Shown here: one piece after another, positions 25,162 through 36,331 of the stretch
Layout: each line of letters opens with the position of its first letter
Numbering within the stretch: position 1 is the first letter of the stretch
Assembly: GCA_031472005.1 (NCBI GenBank)
Contig: PZJY01000001.1
Coordinates: forward strand, 2,108,001-2,172,000
Source of the DNA: Tetracladium setigerum
Taxonomy: Eukaryota; Ascomycota; Leotiomycetes; Helotiales
Length of the DNA: 64,000 nucleotides
Direction of reading: 5' to 3'
The notes under the pieces: generated by a model
The model's database searches: none
Told to the model about the DNA's origin: nothing
Seen by the model: only the letters and a program-made list of their open reading frames with translations
Position numbers and translations under genes: made by a program

Positions 25162-28100
25162 ATGAGGCTGCCAACAACATCCTCAAGCTGGGGGACATTA
25201 TTTGTCTCAACTCTGCTATTCAGCGCCAATGGCGTATGGGCCAAAAAGGATGCTCCTTCCATCAAGAACACAGATTTCGACTTCATGCCACTGGACGTGA
25301 GCTATTTCGACGATTCAGATGTTCTCCTCTTCAACGAAAGGGGAGGGCACGACGTGTACCGTTCGGGGAATGCGGGAGAGAGTTGGGCGAAGGTAGATGG
25401 GCCACCACATGGGAAACTATACGAGATGATCATGCATCCCTTTGATAATCAGCGGGCGTACTACCTAACCAGAGGCTTGGAGCATTGGTCTACGAAGGAT
25501 AGGGGAGAGACCTGGCAATCTTTCAAGACAACAGTTCAGCCGAGCCCGTCCATCCCAGCCATGGCTTTCCACTTCGATGATCCGAAAAGAATCATTTTCA
25601 ACGGGGCCGTGTGCGAGGGACTATGGTTCTGTGATGAACAGGTTAGTTACCCTAGTAGCTGCGTGACACTGTGCTGATTTTGGCAGGCTTTGTATACAAC
25701 AGATAACTTCGAAACGGTTAACCCTCTTCGAGTAGATACCGCGGGATGTCATTGGGCGAGATCCACCGAGCTTTTCAAAACGAATGAGAAGGAGAAGGAC
25801 CTGAACCGAATTCTTTGTGTAGCCAAGGGAAAGTTCTCAAACTTAAGGATGGACTACAAGCTGGTTATTTCAGACGACTTCTTCAAGAAGAGCGGGAAGG
25901 ATATCCAAGAATTCGAACCCGAACTCGAGCCAGGGCGAACCGTTCCAGGAATTGTGAATATGGCGGTGGTCCAGCGGTACTTGGTCGTAGCCGCAAGCGC
26001 TGCAGGCACGGATGAGATGGCCATGTACATCTCGGATGATTCGATTAAATGGCATAGAGCTATTTTCCCGGAGGACCATAAATTGCTCGAAAAGGCGTAC
26101 ACTGTGTTGGAGGGAACGCGATACAGCATTCAGATTGACGTCATGAACTCGCAGGGCAATCAACCGATGGGAGTTTTCCTAAGCAGTAACTCGAACGGTA
26201 CCTACTTCACCCGCAACATCGAACACACGAATAGGGATAGATGGGCCTGGTGGATTTCGAAAAAGTGTCCAACATTCAAGGCATCGTCTTGGTCAATGTG
26301 GTCGATAATTTCGAGGAAGTTGAGAAGAAGAAAGCACACAAGAAAGTCAAGTCGCAAATTAGTTTCGACGACGGGCGAGACTTCCAAGCATTGAAGGTCG
26401 ATAAGGAGGAACTTCATTTGCACTCGGTCACAGAATTGAGAAATTCAGGCCGTGTCTTCTCCAGTCCAGCACCGGGCCTGGTGATGGGTGTTGGCAATAC
26501 CGGAGATCACCTCAAATCCTATGGTGATGGAAACCTCTACGTTTCAGATAATGCAGGGTTGACTTGGTCGCTCGCCCTTAAAGGACCTCACCTATATGAA
26601 TTTGGTGACCAAGGATCGATTCTGGTAGCCATCAAGGACGAATGGACCGAAGAGATATCATACTCACTAAATCATGGCAAAGACTGGACAAAAGTTGATC
26701 TACCCCATGCTCTTCAACCAGTTCAACTGACAACCACTCTGGATTCAACAAGCCTCAAGTTTCTGTTGGAGGCTGCGAATAATAAGGACAAGGGAAAGAC
26801 GCCCACCAAAGCTCACATCCTGTCCATCGACTTCGAGGATCTGCACGAATCCAAATGCACGGACAAGGACTTCGAAGAATGGCCGGCTAGAGTGGATGAT
26901 AAAGGTGAGCCAGCGTGCCTGATGGGTCACACTCAAACATTCAAGAGAAGAAAGGCGGATGCCAATTGTTTTGTCAAGGATGAATTCAATGATCCAGTGC
27001 CCACACAAAAAAACTGCACATGTACGGATGCAGACTTTGAATGCGATTTCAACTTTGTTCGGTCTGCAGACCGCAAGGAATGTAAACTCTCGACGGAGTC
27101 CAAGGTCTTGATTCCAGAAGGGGAGTGCAAGGGCGGAAAGGGAAAATTCAAGGGCTCTTCTGGCTGGCGCAAGATTCCCGGAAATACTTGTGAAAAGGGT
27201 ATTGATAAGGCCGAGCCTGTGGAACATGATTGCGAGGATGGAAAGGGGGAGGGTGGAAATTCTCCTCCTGCCAATGAAAAGGGCAAGGTTGCTGCTACCG
27301 AGAGCAAAATTGATGGCGCCCGATTTCATCAAATCGAATACTTTGAGAGAACGACGGTCAGTTCTGGTGATGACGAAACAGTCATTATGCGCACAGATAA
27401 AGCTGTATGGCGCTCCACGAACCATGGCAAAACATGGGAACAAATCTTACGGGACGAGTCCATTGAAAGAATCGTCCCTCACCCCTACTACCAGGACATT
27501 GTATTCTTCCTCACTAAGACGGAGGAGGTGTTTTATTCGACTGAGCGTGGCAAAAATATCAGGAAATTCAAGGCACCTTACCCGCCATCTACGACGAGAG
27601 GAGTGACTGTCATGAACTTCCACCCAAAGCACCCCGAGTGGATTATCTTCATTGGGAAGAAAGACTGTCCAAATGAGTGCCATGATGTCGCATCTTACAC
27701 CTCGGATCGAGGCGAGAGCTGGCCAAAGAAGACCCTTGCGCGTTATGTCCAGAAGTGTGAATTCATCCCTGACACTGACTATCGATACTTTGACCCCTTG
27801 GACCAAGACAATGGCCGCAAGCCTGAGAAAACCAAGAGCGAGAAGGAGAAAGAACGCGATCAGCTCATTTATTGTTTGGAAAGAACTCTAGAAAACTCGG
27901 ATGAGAAGGATAATCCATGGCAGCTTGTCAGCAGCAGCAACTTTTTTGACAACAAGGACACCCCTTTCAAGGATGTTGTGAATTTTGCCATCATGTCAGA
28001 ATTTGTTGTTGTTGCTTCCCGAGATCAAGTGCACAATACTTTGAAAGTTGATGCAAGCGTCGATGGATCAAAATTTGCTGACGCTCAGTTCCCAAGCAAC

Positions 28101-29884
28101 TTCAAGGTTGATCACCAACAAGCGTACACTGTACTTGACAGTTCCACTCACTCCGTCTTCCTTCACGTAACGGTCAGTGCGGAACAGGAACACGAGTATG
28201 GCACCATTGTGAAGAGTAATTCAAACGGCACTTCCTTTACAAAGTCAAAAGATGGCGTGGATCGAGACAGGAACGGATATGTTGATTTTGAGAAAAATTA
28301 TGGACTTGAGGGAGTTGCAGTAATCAATGTCGTGGACAATTGGAACGACAAGAACTTTAAGAAGGACGGCAAAAAACTCAAAACCCAGATTACTCACAAT
28401 GACGGTGCGCAGTGGGCTTACATCAAGCCCCGGGCAAAGACGTCGATGGCAAGCCCTTCAAATGCACCAACTCCGATCTTGCCAAGTGCTCGCTTCATCT
28501 TCATGGTTATACCGAGCGTATTGACAAGTCTCACACCTACTCTTCCAAATCGGCTATTGGGTTGATGCTTGGGACTGGTGGTGTGAGCGAATATCTCGAA
28601 AAGAATGTTGCTGACACTTTCATGTCCTCCGATGCTGGTCTCAGCTGGAAACAAGTCAAGAAAGGCAAATACATGTGGGAATATGGTGATCAAGGCTCCA
28701 TTGTAGTTCTCGTCGCTGAACATGAGAGCGAACCAACCAAAGAGATATTCTACTCCCTGGATGAAGGTGACACCTGGACCACATTCGAGTTTTCCACGAA
28801 GCCGATGCATGTTGCAGAGCTCTCTACGGTTCCCAGCGACAACTCGCGCAATTTCCTGCTATGGGGAAGAATTGATGATAAGCTTACTACGATCAATCTT
28901 GACTTCACCGGCTTGACCGATAAGCAGTGCAAATTGGACGAGAACAACCCTGACGGAGGCGACTATCACCTCTGGACACCAAAACACCCTTTGCAAGACT
29001 CTGACTGTCTATTTGGTCATGTATCGCAATACCACCGCAAGAACGTGGATGCAAAATGTTACAATGGTAGAATCATTCCTCATCTTCACGACATTGCCAA
29101 CAATTGCACTTGTACTCGCCAGGATTACGAATGGTAAGCGCTTCCTCTGTTTCATTCGAAAATCCATCATGCTAACAACATTAGTGATTTTAACTACCAA
29201 CGCCAAAAGGACGGCTCTTGCGCCCTTGTTGAAGGGTACAATCCACCAGACCACAGCCTCATTTGCAAAACCGATACCAAGCAAGTGGAATACTACGAAC
29301 CAACCGGCTACCGTCGTCTTCCGATCACCACCTGCGAAGGTGGTAAAGAGTACGACAAAATTGAGGCTAAGCCATGCCCTGGTATGGAAGAAGACTTCAA
29401 CCAAAAACATGGCCCTTCAGGCGTAGCCATCTTCTTCGCAGTCATAATTCCATTCATCATCGCTGGTGGGATTGGTTACTGGGTTTGGATGAATTGGGCG
29501 AATAATTTTGGTCAGATTAGGCTGGGTGAACAATGTATGTCTTCCATTTCACTGATCTTTCTAGTAAACTCTTGCTGACACTATAAAGCCTCCTTTGACA
29601 GCGAAGCAGCTTACATCAAATACCCCGTTCTTGCCATCGCCGGGGTAGTAGCCGTAGCGCAAGCTCTGCCACTTCTAGCAACATCCCTCTTCCGTTCCGC
29701 AAGTAACGCCATTGGCAGGGGGGCCGCAAATCGTAGGTTTACGACTAGAGACAGCTTTGCGAGAGGAAGAGGTGATTACTCCGTTGTTGATGAGGACGAA
29801 GGGGAATTATTAGGGAAGATAGTGATGAGGAGGTTTAGGAAGGTGGCTTCTCCTTTTGGTTTTAGCGTGTCTGTCCGTGTGTGA
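25162..29884 (+). CDS. VPS10: Vps10/sortilin-type vacuolar sorting receptor
   Basis: This is a type I receptor that carries vacuolar hydrolases such as carboxypeptidase Y from the late Golgi to the endosome. Exons are 25162-25641, 25687-29133, 29185-29534 and 29589-29884. A signal peptide (about residues 1-27, ending NGVWA) is followed by two Vps10 domains. Each has Asp-box (BNR) turns such as SGNAGESW, STKDRGETW and SDNAGLTW in the first, and STNHGKTW, SDRGESW and SSDAGLSW in the second. Each domain ends in the Cys-rich 10CC module. A transmembrane helix (GVAIFFAVIIPFIIAGGIGYW) and a second hydrophobic stretch (YPVLAIAGVVAVAQALPLL) precede a short acidic tail. Exon 2 carries two single-base losses, at about 26239-26241 and in the C-run at 28428-28431. 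Reading across them gives 1524 residues, the normal length, with the sequence around each break matching its repeat partner. I take these as sequence errors, though a pseudogene is possible. Confidence 0.93.
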
Positions 29885-31686
29885 CTATGTATTTATGTGA
29901 GGGACGATGGAAACTTTGAATAGAAGACGAAAATATGGAGGTTTAAGATGGATGGAAACTGGAATGGACGGGGTGGGGGTGGTAGATGAAGTGAGCCACT
30001 ATCTTTGGTGGAAGAGGCATCTACCTAGCAAGCAAGCATCTTCTTTGTTTTATTGATGAATTGTATTTTATGAAAATCCATGGCTGGGTGTGATTTGCAA
30101 TTCGTGATTTGGGCATTTGCTGCTGATTTCCGCAGTGTTATATTCTTCCGCAGTTGTAGAAGCTGACTTGCCAATTCCTCCTCGAGGCTTGACGAAAACA
30201 AAAATACGAGTTGGTAGAAGAGGAGGGAGAAGTGCCCGCTATTACAAATCCCATCAGAGTAGACTTGGACCTTGCCAAAACCTAACCACACTCAACAAAC
30301 AGTAAGAGTTCCTAAATCACAATCATATATCAGAGCACGTTGTCCTCATACTCTCGGCTTCTAGCCCCATCTAAGCCCCCTTCGTCGGTGACCAGTTTTC
30401 CACGAAGATGAATGACTTCTATATCCAACCGCAGGAGTCTCTCGGTACGGTGTTAAATTGGATGTGGAGAGTGCTGGGCGCTAAGGTAGGATGGCAGGCC
30501 GCCACCTTGAGAGTTCTACTAACAGGTGGTTGAGAAGATTGGTGTTTTTATTTCCTCTTGCTGGTTGTTTTTTGAGTAGAATAGAATGCAAAAAGGAAGA
30601 GACTATGAGTTGAAGGTCTAGCTGGGTCGATCTTACAGCGAATTTCGTGTACATTCCATTTGACGAATGAGATGCAAAGAAAAGAAGAAGCAATAGCATT
30701 AAATGAACCAAGAAATTGAAATTTTGAAGAACAACTGTGGGAATGAATGTTCAAAAATAATGAAACAGAACGAGAAGCAATAAGTTGACACGAGAGGCGA
30801 CTGCCACAACAGCTCGGCGTAGGCCATCTGAAGTCCCTTACTCCCGTTGTTATTGTTGGCGGTCGTTTAGGAAAAGAACGCTCATTGTAACCTAGATTTA
30901 AAGAGTGTTAAACAGTGTGCACCAAAACTGTTCCATACCTATGCCAGCCGATCGGAAGGCATTTTGAAGATAATGTTTCCTACAGTAACATGCGCATTCT
31001 TGTTTTGCTGGAAAAGCCGCTTCTTAGTGACACTTCCTGCCTCAGCGCCATTTCGGCTCAAAAGCTGGACTTCAAGACTGCAATATTGGTCGATGAAACG
31101 AGACTGGAGTAAGCCGAATATGCTGGTGATGCTAAGTTGACATTCTATTCTTCTGAATTCGAACAAATAGTTTGAGATGGTGATAGGGGAACAGTATGGG
31201 AGAAAGGAACGGAGGGGTAGACCGTGCGGTAGAGTGAGGGCTCTGTCAGTGCAATCATTGTCGTGGAAGGAACTGCCGTTGTAGAAAAGAGGAGTTGTTG
31301 TGAAAGGGGGATTTTGAAGCAAGGAAGGAACCAGTGTCACGAAATTTGTCCCCTCGCAACTAGATCGACTTGCACAGTTGAAAACTGAAAGATGTTTCAT
31401 AAAGCATTACTGCATATAAGCTATTCAATTTCATAGCGCCAATGCGGTTTCCTTGCCTTTTCCCCATGCTTCGCGTGACGCCGTGTGCTCAATGAAAAAA
31501 TTGGTATTGTACAAAATCAAAACAAGATGCCAAAATGCATCATTTTTTCGCTAAGCTGACAAGCGATCAAAGAACAGACAGACGTGGTTCGTAGACATCA
31601 TAAACTCGTGCAGGTATAATCCTATAATCTTTGATGAAAGTCAGTATCTTGTCACTAACAACAGCTTGATACTATCACTTACCCAA
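29885..31686. other. Intergenic region, 1.8 kb, convergent 3' ends
   Basis: It lies between the 3' ends of VPS10 (+) and the small coiled-coil gene (-), so it holds both terminators. I see no conserved coding sequence; open stretches near 30939-31400 have no domain and start at non-ATG codons. Confidence 0.6.
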
Positions 31687-32254
31687 CTACAACCCACCCA
31701 ACTTCCCCGCTCTCTTCGAAATAGCAGCTGAATCCTTCTGCTTCATCTTCGCCAATCTCGCCTCCTCGGCAGCCTCTCTCTCCAACCTCTTGACATGATC
31801 CTTCGCATCCCTCACCATATTTCTCGCATGTAGCAGCGCCTTCTCTGCATCTCTCTCCGCCGTCTCAGCTGACAGCACTCTTTCATGCGCCGCTCTAGTT
31901 GATGGATCTCCAGTATGATTGACACGACTCAACAGACCGTGCCCCTCCGACGAGGGAGTTGCTTCTTGATCTTGACGAGGAGGAATCGCGACGACTACGG
32001 GTCCCGAACAAACCACTGCTTCTGCGTGGTTCGGTCGTTGCAACAGGCGCGGACGACTGTGAGTGTCGACTTGAGTGGAACATCCCGCCGCTGCTGTTTC
32101 GGCGGTGCTCGGTCTCCACGGGTACGGTAGATTGAGAGTGTCGGTTTGAACTGAATATTCCTCCTCCACCGCTATGGCGTGGCTCCGTAGTTGTATGTGT
32201 CGTACGGGTTTCGTAGACGGGCTCTGCTGCTTTGGACTTTCCGAAGAGAGGCAT
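31687..32254 (-). CDS. Small Ser-rich/coiled-coil protein, unknown function
   Basis: The start is ATG at 32254 (MPLFGKSKAAEP), a short basic N-terminus. It is followed by about 90 Ser/Arg/His-rich residues with two similar units (GGIFSSNRHSQS and GGMFHSSRHSQS). The C-terminal ~75 residues are a strongly helical charged segment (AAHERVLSAETAERDAEKAL onward, ending KQKDSAAISKRAGKLGGL) that should form a coiled coil. The two halves lie in different frames. The shift falls in the G-run at 31942-31945, where one G too many (or two bases too few) separates them, and the helical half has no start of its own. Read through, the protein is 188 residues. I recognise this layout as common in filamentous fungi but know no function. 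The ATG at 32254 is preferred over a TTG three codons upstream. Confidence 0.72.
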
Positions 32255-33405
32255 TTTGAACAAGTATATTTGATGGATTTGAGAATTGAGCTTTTGAGAT
32301 TTGGTAATAGCAGATCAGATCAATAGAGAAGATGTTTTTACTCCCCGCACACAAATACGGAGAAACTCCAGTCCATATATACTGAATCCTATTGACATGA
32401 GAGCGTTCGCAAATTGTTTTGGTGACGTCGATGACGTAAATGCTGATCGCGGGATAAAAGCCACGCGAGCTATAGACGACAACAACGATCAAATCAAACC
32501 CTGTGCACGCATCTGAATGGAAAGGGAAGAATGCAGAGGGTGATAGTCTCAATTTTTCCTTGTTTTGGAAGCGAGACAGGTCGTCCTTTGACGATTGAGG
32601 GTCTAAGATCATCTACGTCAAAGCATCGCGTCCCTTCGAGCTAACATTGGACGACCAATAGACAAACGGGAGCGCACAGTATTCTAGTTTGATAGGCGCT
32701 GTTCAAGCGTTGATGAGACTTATCAGAAATGCTTCATGTAACTTGGCATGAACCCTCTAAACAACGAAGGGAAGTTTGGATTTTGGGACTTGGTGAGCAA
32801 TAATAAGCTAGCCACACTTAAGACACGGAATCCCCAAATATACACAACCCGTGTAAGATCAGTAGTGAGACTACAAAACATGACCCCCTGGCATCGATGA
32901 TGCAACTTCCCCGGATGTCAGAATTCAGCTACGGGAGCACTCCGCGACATCTGCCTCCCGTTGCCCTCACCGACTTCTCTTGACGAAACCCGTAACCATT
33001 TTTGGACTACTTGATCAAACTTCATAGGAGATAGCATAGTCTTCGGGATGTTGATATTCGGCGAGGAAAGAATGCTTTCAAAATTTATCAGTCTCGCTTG
33101 AGATGTTTGTGATTTCAGGTTTGCAGGGCGAGAAATGATAAACAAGAACAACCAAGCCACCGCCGAATCAAAGAACAATGCAAACCATAAGGCAGAGCAG
33201 ACCTTGCACGTAGTAATAGAGGAGAGAGTCGAAGATATGGAAAAATAGACATACCCGACTATTGCGTATACCGATACCCGGAGTCTTTGCACCTCCTGGA
33301 TGACTATCCAAAACGTATACATTGCTGATTACTCTCTCTTAAAGCCCACAAAATATTGATCATACAGCACCCCAACTTTTCTATTACTATATCGTAAAAC
33401 GCCGC
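32255..33405. other. Intergenic region, 1.15 kb
   Basis: It lies between two minus-strand genes. A 134-codon open stretch at 32918-33322 (-) has one hydrophobic segment but starts at a non-ATG codon and shows no family resemblance, so I do not call it. The right end holds the 3' untranslated region of the phosphatase gene. Confidence 0.5.
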
Positions 33406-34653
33406 TTATTTACCATCCTCGCAGGCAATAGCAACCACAACACAAATATCATCCACTTTCCCACCTTGCCAGCCTTCCCCAGGGTAGTGTTTCTGCACCT
33501 CCCTAGCAAACGGCCCATCAAGCTTCGTATTAACACTCGCCGCCTTTGCCTCAGATGTGATCCCCACGGCCAAAAAGGCCTGCAAGCTTGGGATGTCATC
33601 CGAAATGCCCTTCTCATCTCCACTCATGATAAAGCTGCTCAACCCATTTCCAATCCTGATTCCATCATCAGTATGTTCCCATGCCCGAGCAGCTAACATG
33701 AGTTTTGAAACAATGCGCAAAATATCCTGTGCCGAGAGATTATCCCACACACCATCGCTAGCAAATACGACAACATCCCCGTGCCGTAACTCATGCTGCG
33801 AAACATTGGAATCTTTTGGGAAATCCATCAATTGTTCTCCCCCAAATGCAGCAGCTTGTTTGGCCACCTTCTCTGGCACGATCGATAATTGATAAGGCGT
33901 GTTAAAAGCATGAGTCTGCGGCTCCGAATAATTGTGTATCGCATTCAATCGTAGCTGGACAAATCCTGAATCCCCCAGATTCGCCACTTCTAAACTCCCA
34001 TTGCCCTTCGCAATAGCTACACATGCCGTACTGCCTCCCGCAGGAACTGATTTATCCCGGCAGATATCCTCGTATCCTCTTTGCATCAAGCTCTTCGCTC
34101 CGATCGGTGGGTTCCAATCCGCTTCTTTGTGTGTATAGGCGGCGTGGGCCATGTAATCGCAAAAGCCGTGGGAGAAATCTGCTGGATCAACGCCCGAGTC
34201 CATCCACCCTCCTACTCCGTCTGCGACTCCCAGCGCGATGTCTGAGGTTTCGGCAACTCGACTGACGAAAAAGGCATCCTGGCCTGAATCGGGACGTGTC
34301 CTCTTGTCCTTCCGACGAGCGAGAATTTGGTTATAGGGGTTAAAGTTGAAGATATTGCGCTCGGGATTGTAGCGTCGGTCTTTGGCTGTGAAGGAGGCAG
34401 AGATACCATACGTAAATTTTGGGGTAGATAGCGAGGAAGGAGATGTGTGTAATGTTCGGGTTGTCGTGGTAGTCCGTAAGACAGGTAGTCGTGATTTCAG
34501 TGAAAGGTTGGCGATGGGGTGCCGGCATTCGATTGATATGTATCTGATGGATTGAGAAGTAAAGGCATTTGTAGAACGTAAGCTCGTAGGTCTCGCTCTT
34601 ACGCTCTGCGATTTAATCGCTGCGAAAGCAGATCCACGAAAAGGAGAAGCCAT
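33406..34653 (-). CDS. PTC7: Mitochondrial PP2C-type phosphatase, PTC7-like
   Basis: This is a metal-dependent Ser/Thr phosphatase. Yeast Ptc7 acts in mitochondria and dephosphorylates Coq7 in ubiquinone synthesis; applying that role here is inference. It is a single uninterrupted exon of 415 residues. The first ~70 residues are Arg/Ser/Thr-rich and nearly free of acidic residues, ending TRTLHTSPSS, a plausible presequence. PP2C metal-binding motifs are in order: SGQDAFFV at about 123-130, GVADGVGGW at 142-150, NLGDSGF at 225-231, VVFASDGVWDNLS at 295-307, and KVDDICVVVA near the C-terminus. The start is the first ATG, well placed before the presequence. The gene lies 0.9 kb downstream of JAC1 on the same strand, which is probably coincidence. 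Confidence 0.93.
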   Translation of the reverse strand: MASPFRGSAFAAIKSQSVRARPTSLRSTNAFTSQSIRYISIECRHPIANLSLKSRLPVLRTTTTTRTLHTSPSSLSTPKFTYGISASFTAKDRRYNPERNIFNFNPYNQILARRKDKRTRPDSGQDAFFVSRVAETSDIALGVADGVGGWMDSGVDPADFSHGFCDYMAHAAYTHKEADWNPPIGAKSLMQRGYEDICRDKSVPAGGSTACVAIAKGNGSLEVANLGDSGFVQLRLNAIHNYSEPQTHAFNTPYQLSIVPEKVAKQAAAFGGEQLMDFPKDSNVSQHELRHGDVVVFASDGVWDNLSAQDILRIVSKLMLAARAWEHTDDGIRIGNGLSSFIMSGDEKGISDDIPSLQAFLAVGITSEAKAASVNTKLDGPFAREVQKHYPGEGWQGGKVDDICVVVAIACEDGK

Positions 34654-35554
34654 TGGAGAATAAATTGTAAAATATTTGGAGCAAATGAGTGGCTGCCTGA
34701 CTGCTTGCTTGCGGCTTTGGAATCAGCAAAAGGAAGAAGAGTCAATTGGCATTATCCGCAAGGCGGAGGTGAAGTTATCCCTAAGTCTGATCTCGTCGGT
34801 ATCATAAAAGGTATTTTGTGTTTGTTTTGTTCCGGCAATTGGAGAAAGACGAGATGCGGCGATGTCATCCTGCAGGGGATCGCAGCGAGGCTCAACTTTC
34901 GCGAGAAAGTGGGGACATACAAAAATGCCAAGACATCAAATAGAAGAGAAGTCAACCATGCAACCAGAACAAGCGATATGGAGGCAATAACCTCTACTCT
35001 CTTTACCACCCGTTCCAAATTTAGTCATACTAAATAGTGTGACAAGAAGCGCGCAAAAACTGGGATTGGTGAGCGGAGGAGGGTAGGGTTAAAACTTGAT
35101 GTCAAATCCTTTGAACAAGAAAAACAGATGTCTCAGAGTACGGAGCAAGACTAGATTATTAAACACAAAATTATAGGGAGAGGAAGAGTCTTCACCTGTC
35201 TACACATCAATCAATCGGTCTGGTAGCACATTTGAATACTCTAATTTGCTGTATAATAACTACAGCGTGTAGTGAAACAAAGGATATCTTCGCCTCTCTT
35301 CGATTCATATCATATTCGTCACCCTGGTATCTATCTTCGTATCTCTTCTCCTGGTCCCGTGGTCCCCGCATTCTTTCCTTTCGATAGGTTTGTTTTCGCT
35401 CCCTCATCATCTAGCCACCGCTTCCGACTTTCTATCGGTGTAGGGACGCAGAGATTCTAACTCTCAAGCCCTAGTTTTGACTTTCGACAAATATTAGTTA
35501 ACTGTTGCCAGATCTTATTCTTAGAAGGCAGTCTTATCAATATCACACAATCCC
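34654..35554. other. Intergenic region, 0.9 kb
   Basis: This is the promoter of the phosphatase gene and the 3' flank of JAC1, both on the minus strand. A 110-codon open stretch on the plus strand at 34705-35037 has no domain and no coding-like third-position bias. Nothing else is evident. Confidence 0.55.
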
Positions 35555-36331
35555 TCAATGATCCAACATAACTCCTTTCCCCTTCTCCCACCCATCCAGA
35601 CTCTCTTTAACATTGACCCAATACCTCAACCTAACCGCCTCGTGCTTCACCCCCTCAATATCTCCCCTCATAAACCTCTCCTCAATTTTCTTCTCACTCT
35701 CTCTGATCCTCTCCTCGTTTTCAACCTTTAGACCCACCAGCTCCTCCTCCTCCCGAGCCTCCTCAACTTCCTCCCTAATTTCCATGACCTGCATCAACAA
35801 CTCCGTGTCCTTCATCTTTGCCGACTCATCTTCAGCAACATTCACCCCCTGCAAACTCAAGCAATACTGTGCCCTCAATAGCGGCGACTGTAGGGTTTTA
35901 TACGCTTCGTTGATGGCAGCCGATGTCCCCTCGGCGCGGGCTTTGAGGGATGACGGGTGCCGGTCGGGGTGTGCGATGGCTTGGAGCTGGAGAAATTCTT
36001 TGCGTAGGGCCCGGAGGTCGATGTGGAATGGTCCTACTGGGGGAGGACCGGATGGGAGGGTCTGGGGGAAGAATTCGTAGTGATTTCGAGGGGGGGGGCG
36101 GGAACCGGAAGGGTCTTCGGTGGTCGGAGTAGGGATTGATGATGTGCTTTGAAAATGCCGGCGTGGCGCTCTTTGAGGATATGGCTTAGAGAGGGGCTGT
36201 CTGCACGAAATGCAGATTAGAGGGGAAGAGGGCGAGGGCGAGGGCTTCTGGATGTTCGAGACGAAGGAACGGCGATATGAGGGCTTCATCGACCCAATGA
36301 GTGGCTTTCGCCACACAACCGCTGCACGCAT
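35555..36331 (-). CDS. JAC1: HscB/Jac1-type J-domain co-chaperone
   Basis: Jac1 is the mitochondrial J-protein that delivers the scaffold Isu1, carrying a nascent Fe-S cluster, to its Hsp70 partner Ssq1. It is one exon of 258 residues from ATG 36331 (MRAAVVWRKPLIGSMKPSYR). The N-terminus is basic and presequence-like. The J domain spans about residues 85-155, with helix II, the essential HPD motif (IAHPDRHP, HPD at 121-123) and helix III (INEAYKTLQSPLLRAQY). The C-terminal helical HSCB domain that binds the scaffold follows (TELLMQVMEIREEVEEA onward). A CISC pair at about 40-43 recalls the N-terminal Cys motif of animal HSCB, but only one CxxC is present. Upstream in-frame extension begins at TTG and is not used. 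Confidence 0.93.
   Translation of the reverse strand: MRAAVVWRKPLIGSMKPSYRRSFVSNIQKPSPSPSSPLICISCRQPLSKPYPQRAPRRHFQSTSSIPTPTTEDPSGSRPPPRNHYEFFPQTLPSGPPPVGPFHIDLRALRKEFLQLQAIAHPDRHPSSLKARAEGTSAAINEAYKTLQSPLLRAQYCLSLQGVNVAEDESAKMKDTELLMQVMEIREEVEEAREEEELVGLKVENEERIRESEKKIEERFMRGDIEGVKHEAVRLRYWVNVKESLDGWEKGKGVMLDH

Noticed and set aside
24785..25165. 126-codon open stretch ending four bases into VPS10
   Set aside because: It starts at GTG, has no domain, and lies where the VPS10 leader must be. The overlap ATGA looks like a translational junction but is chance in a fungus.
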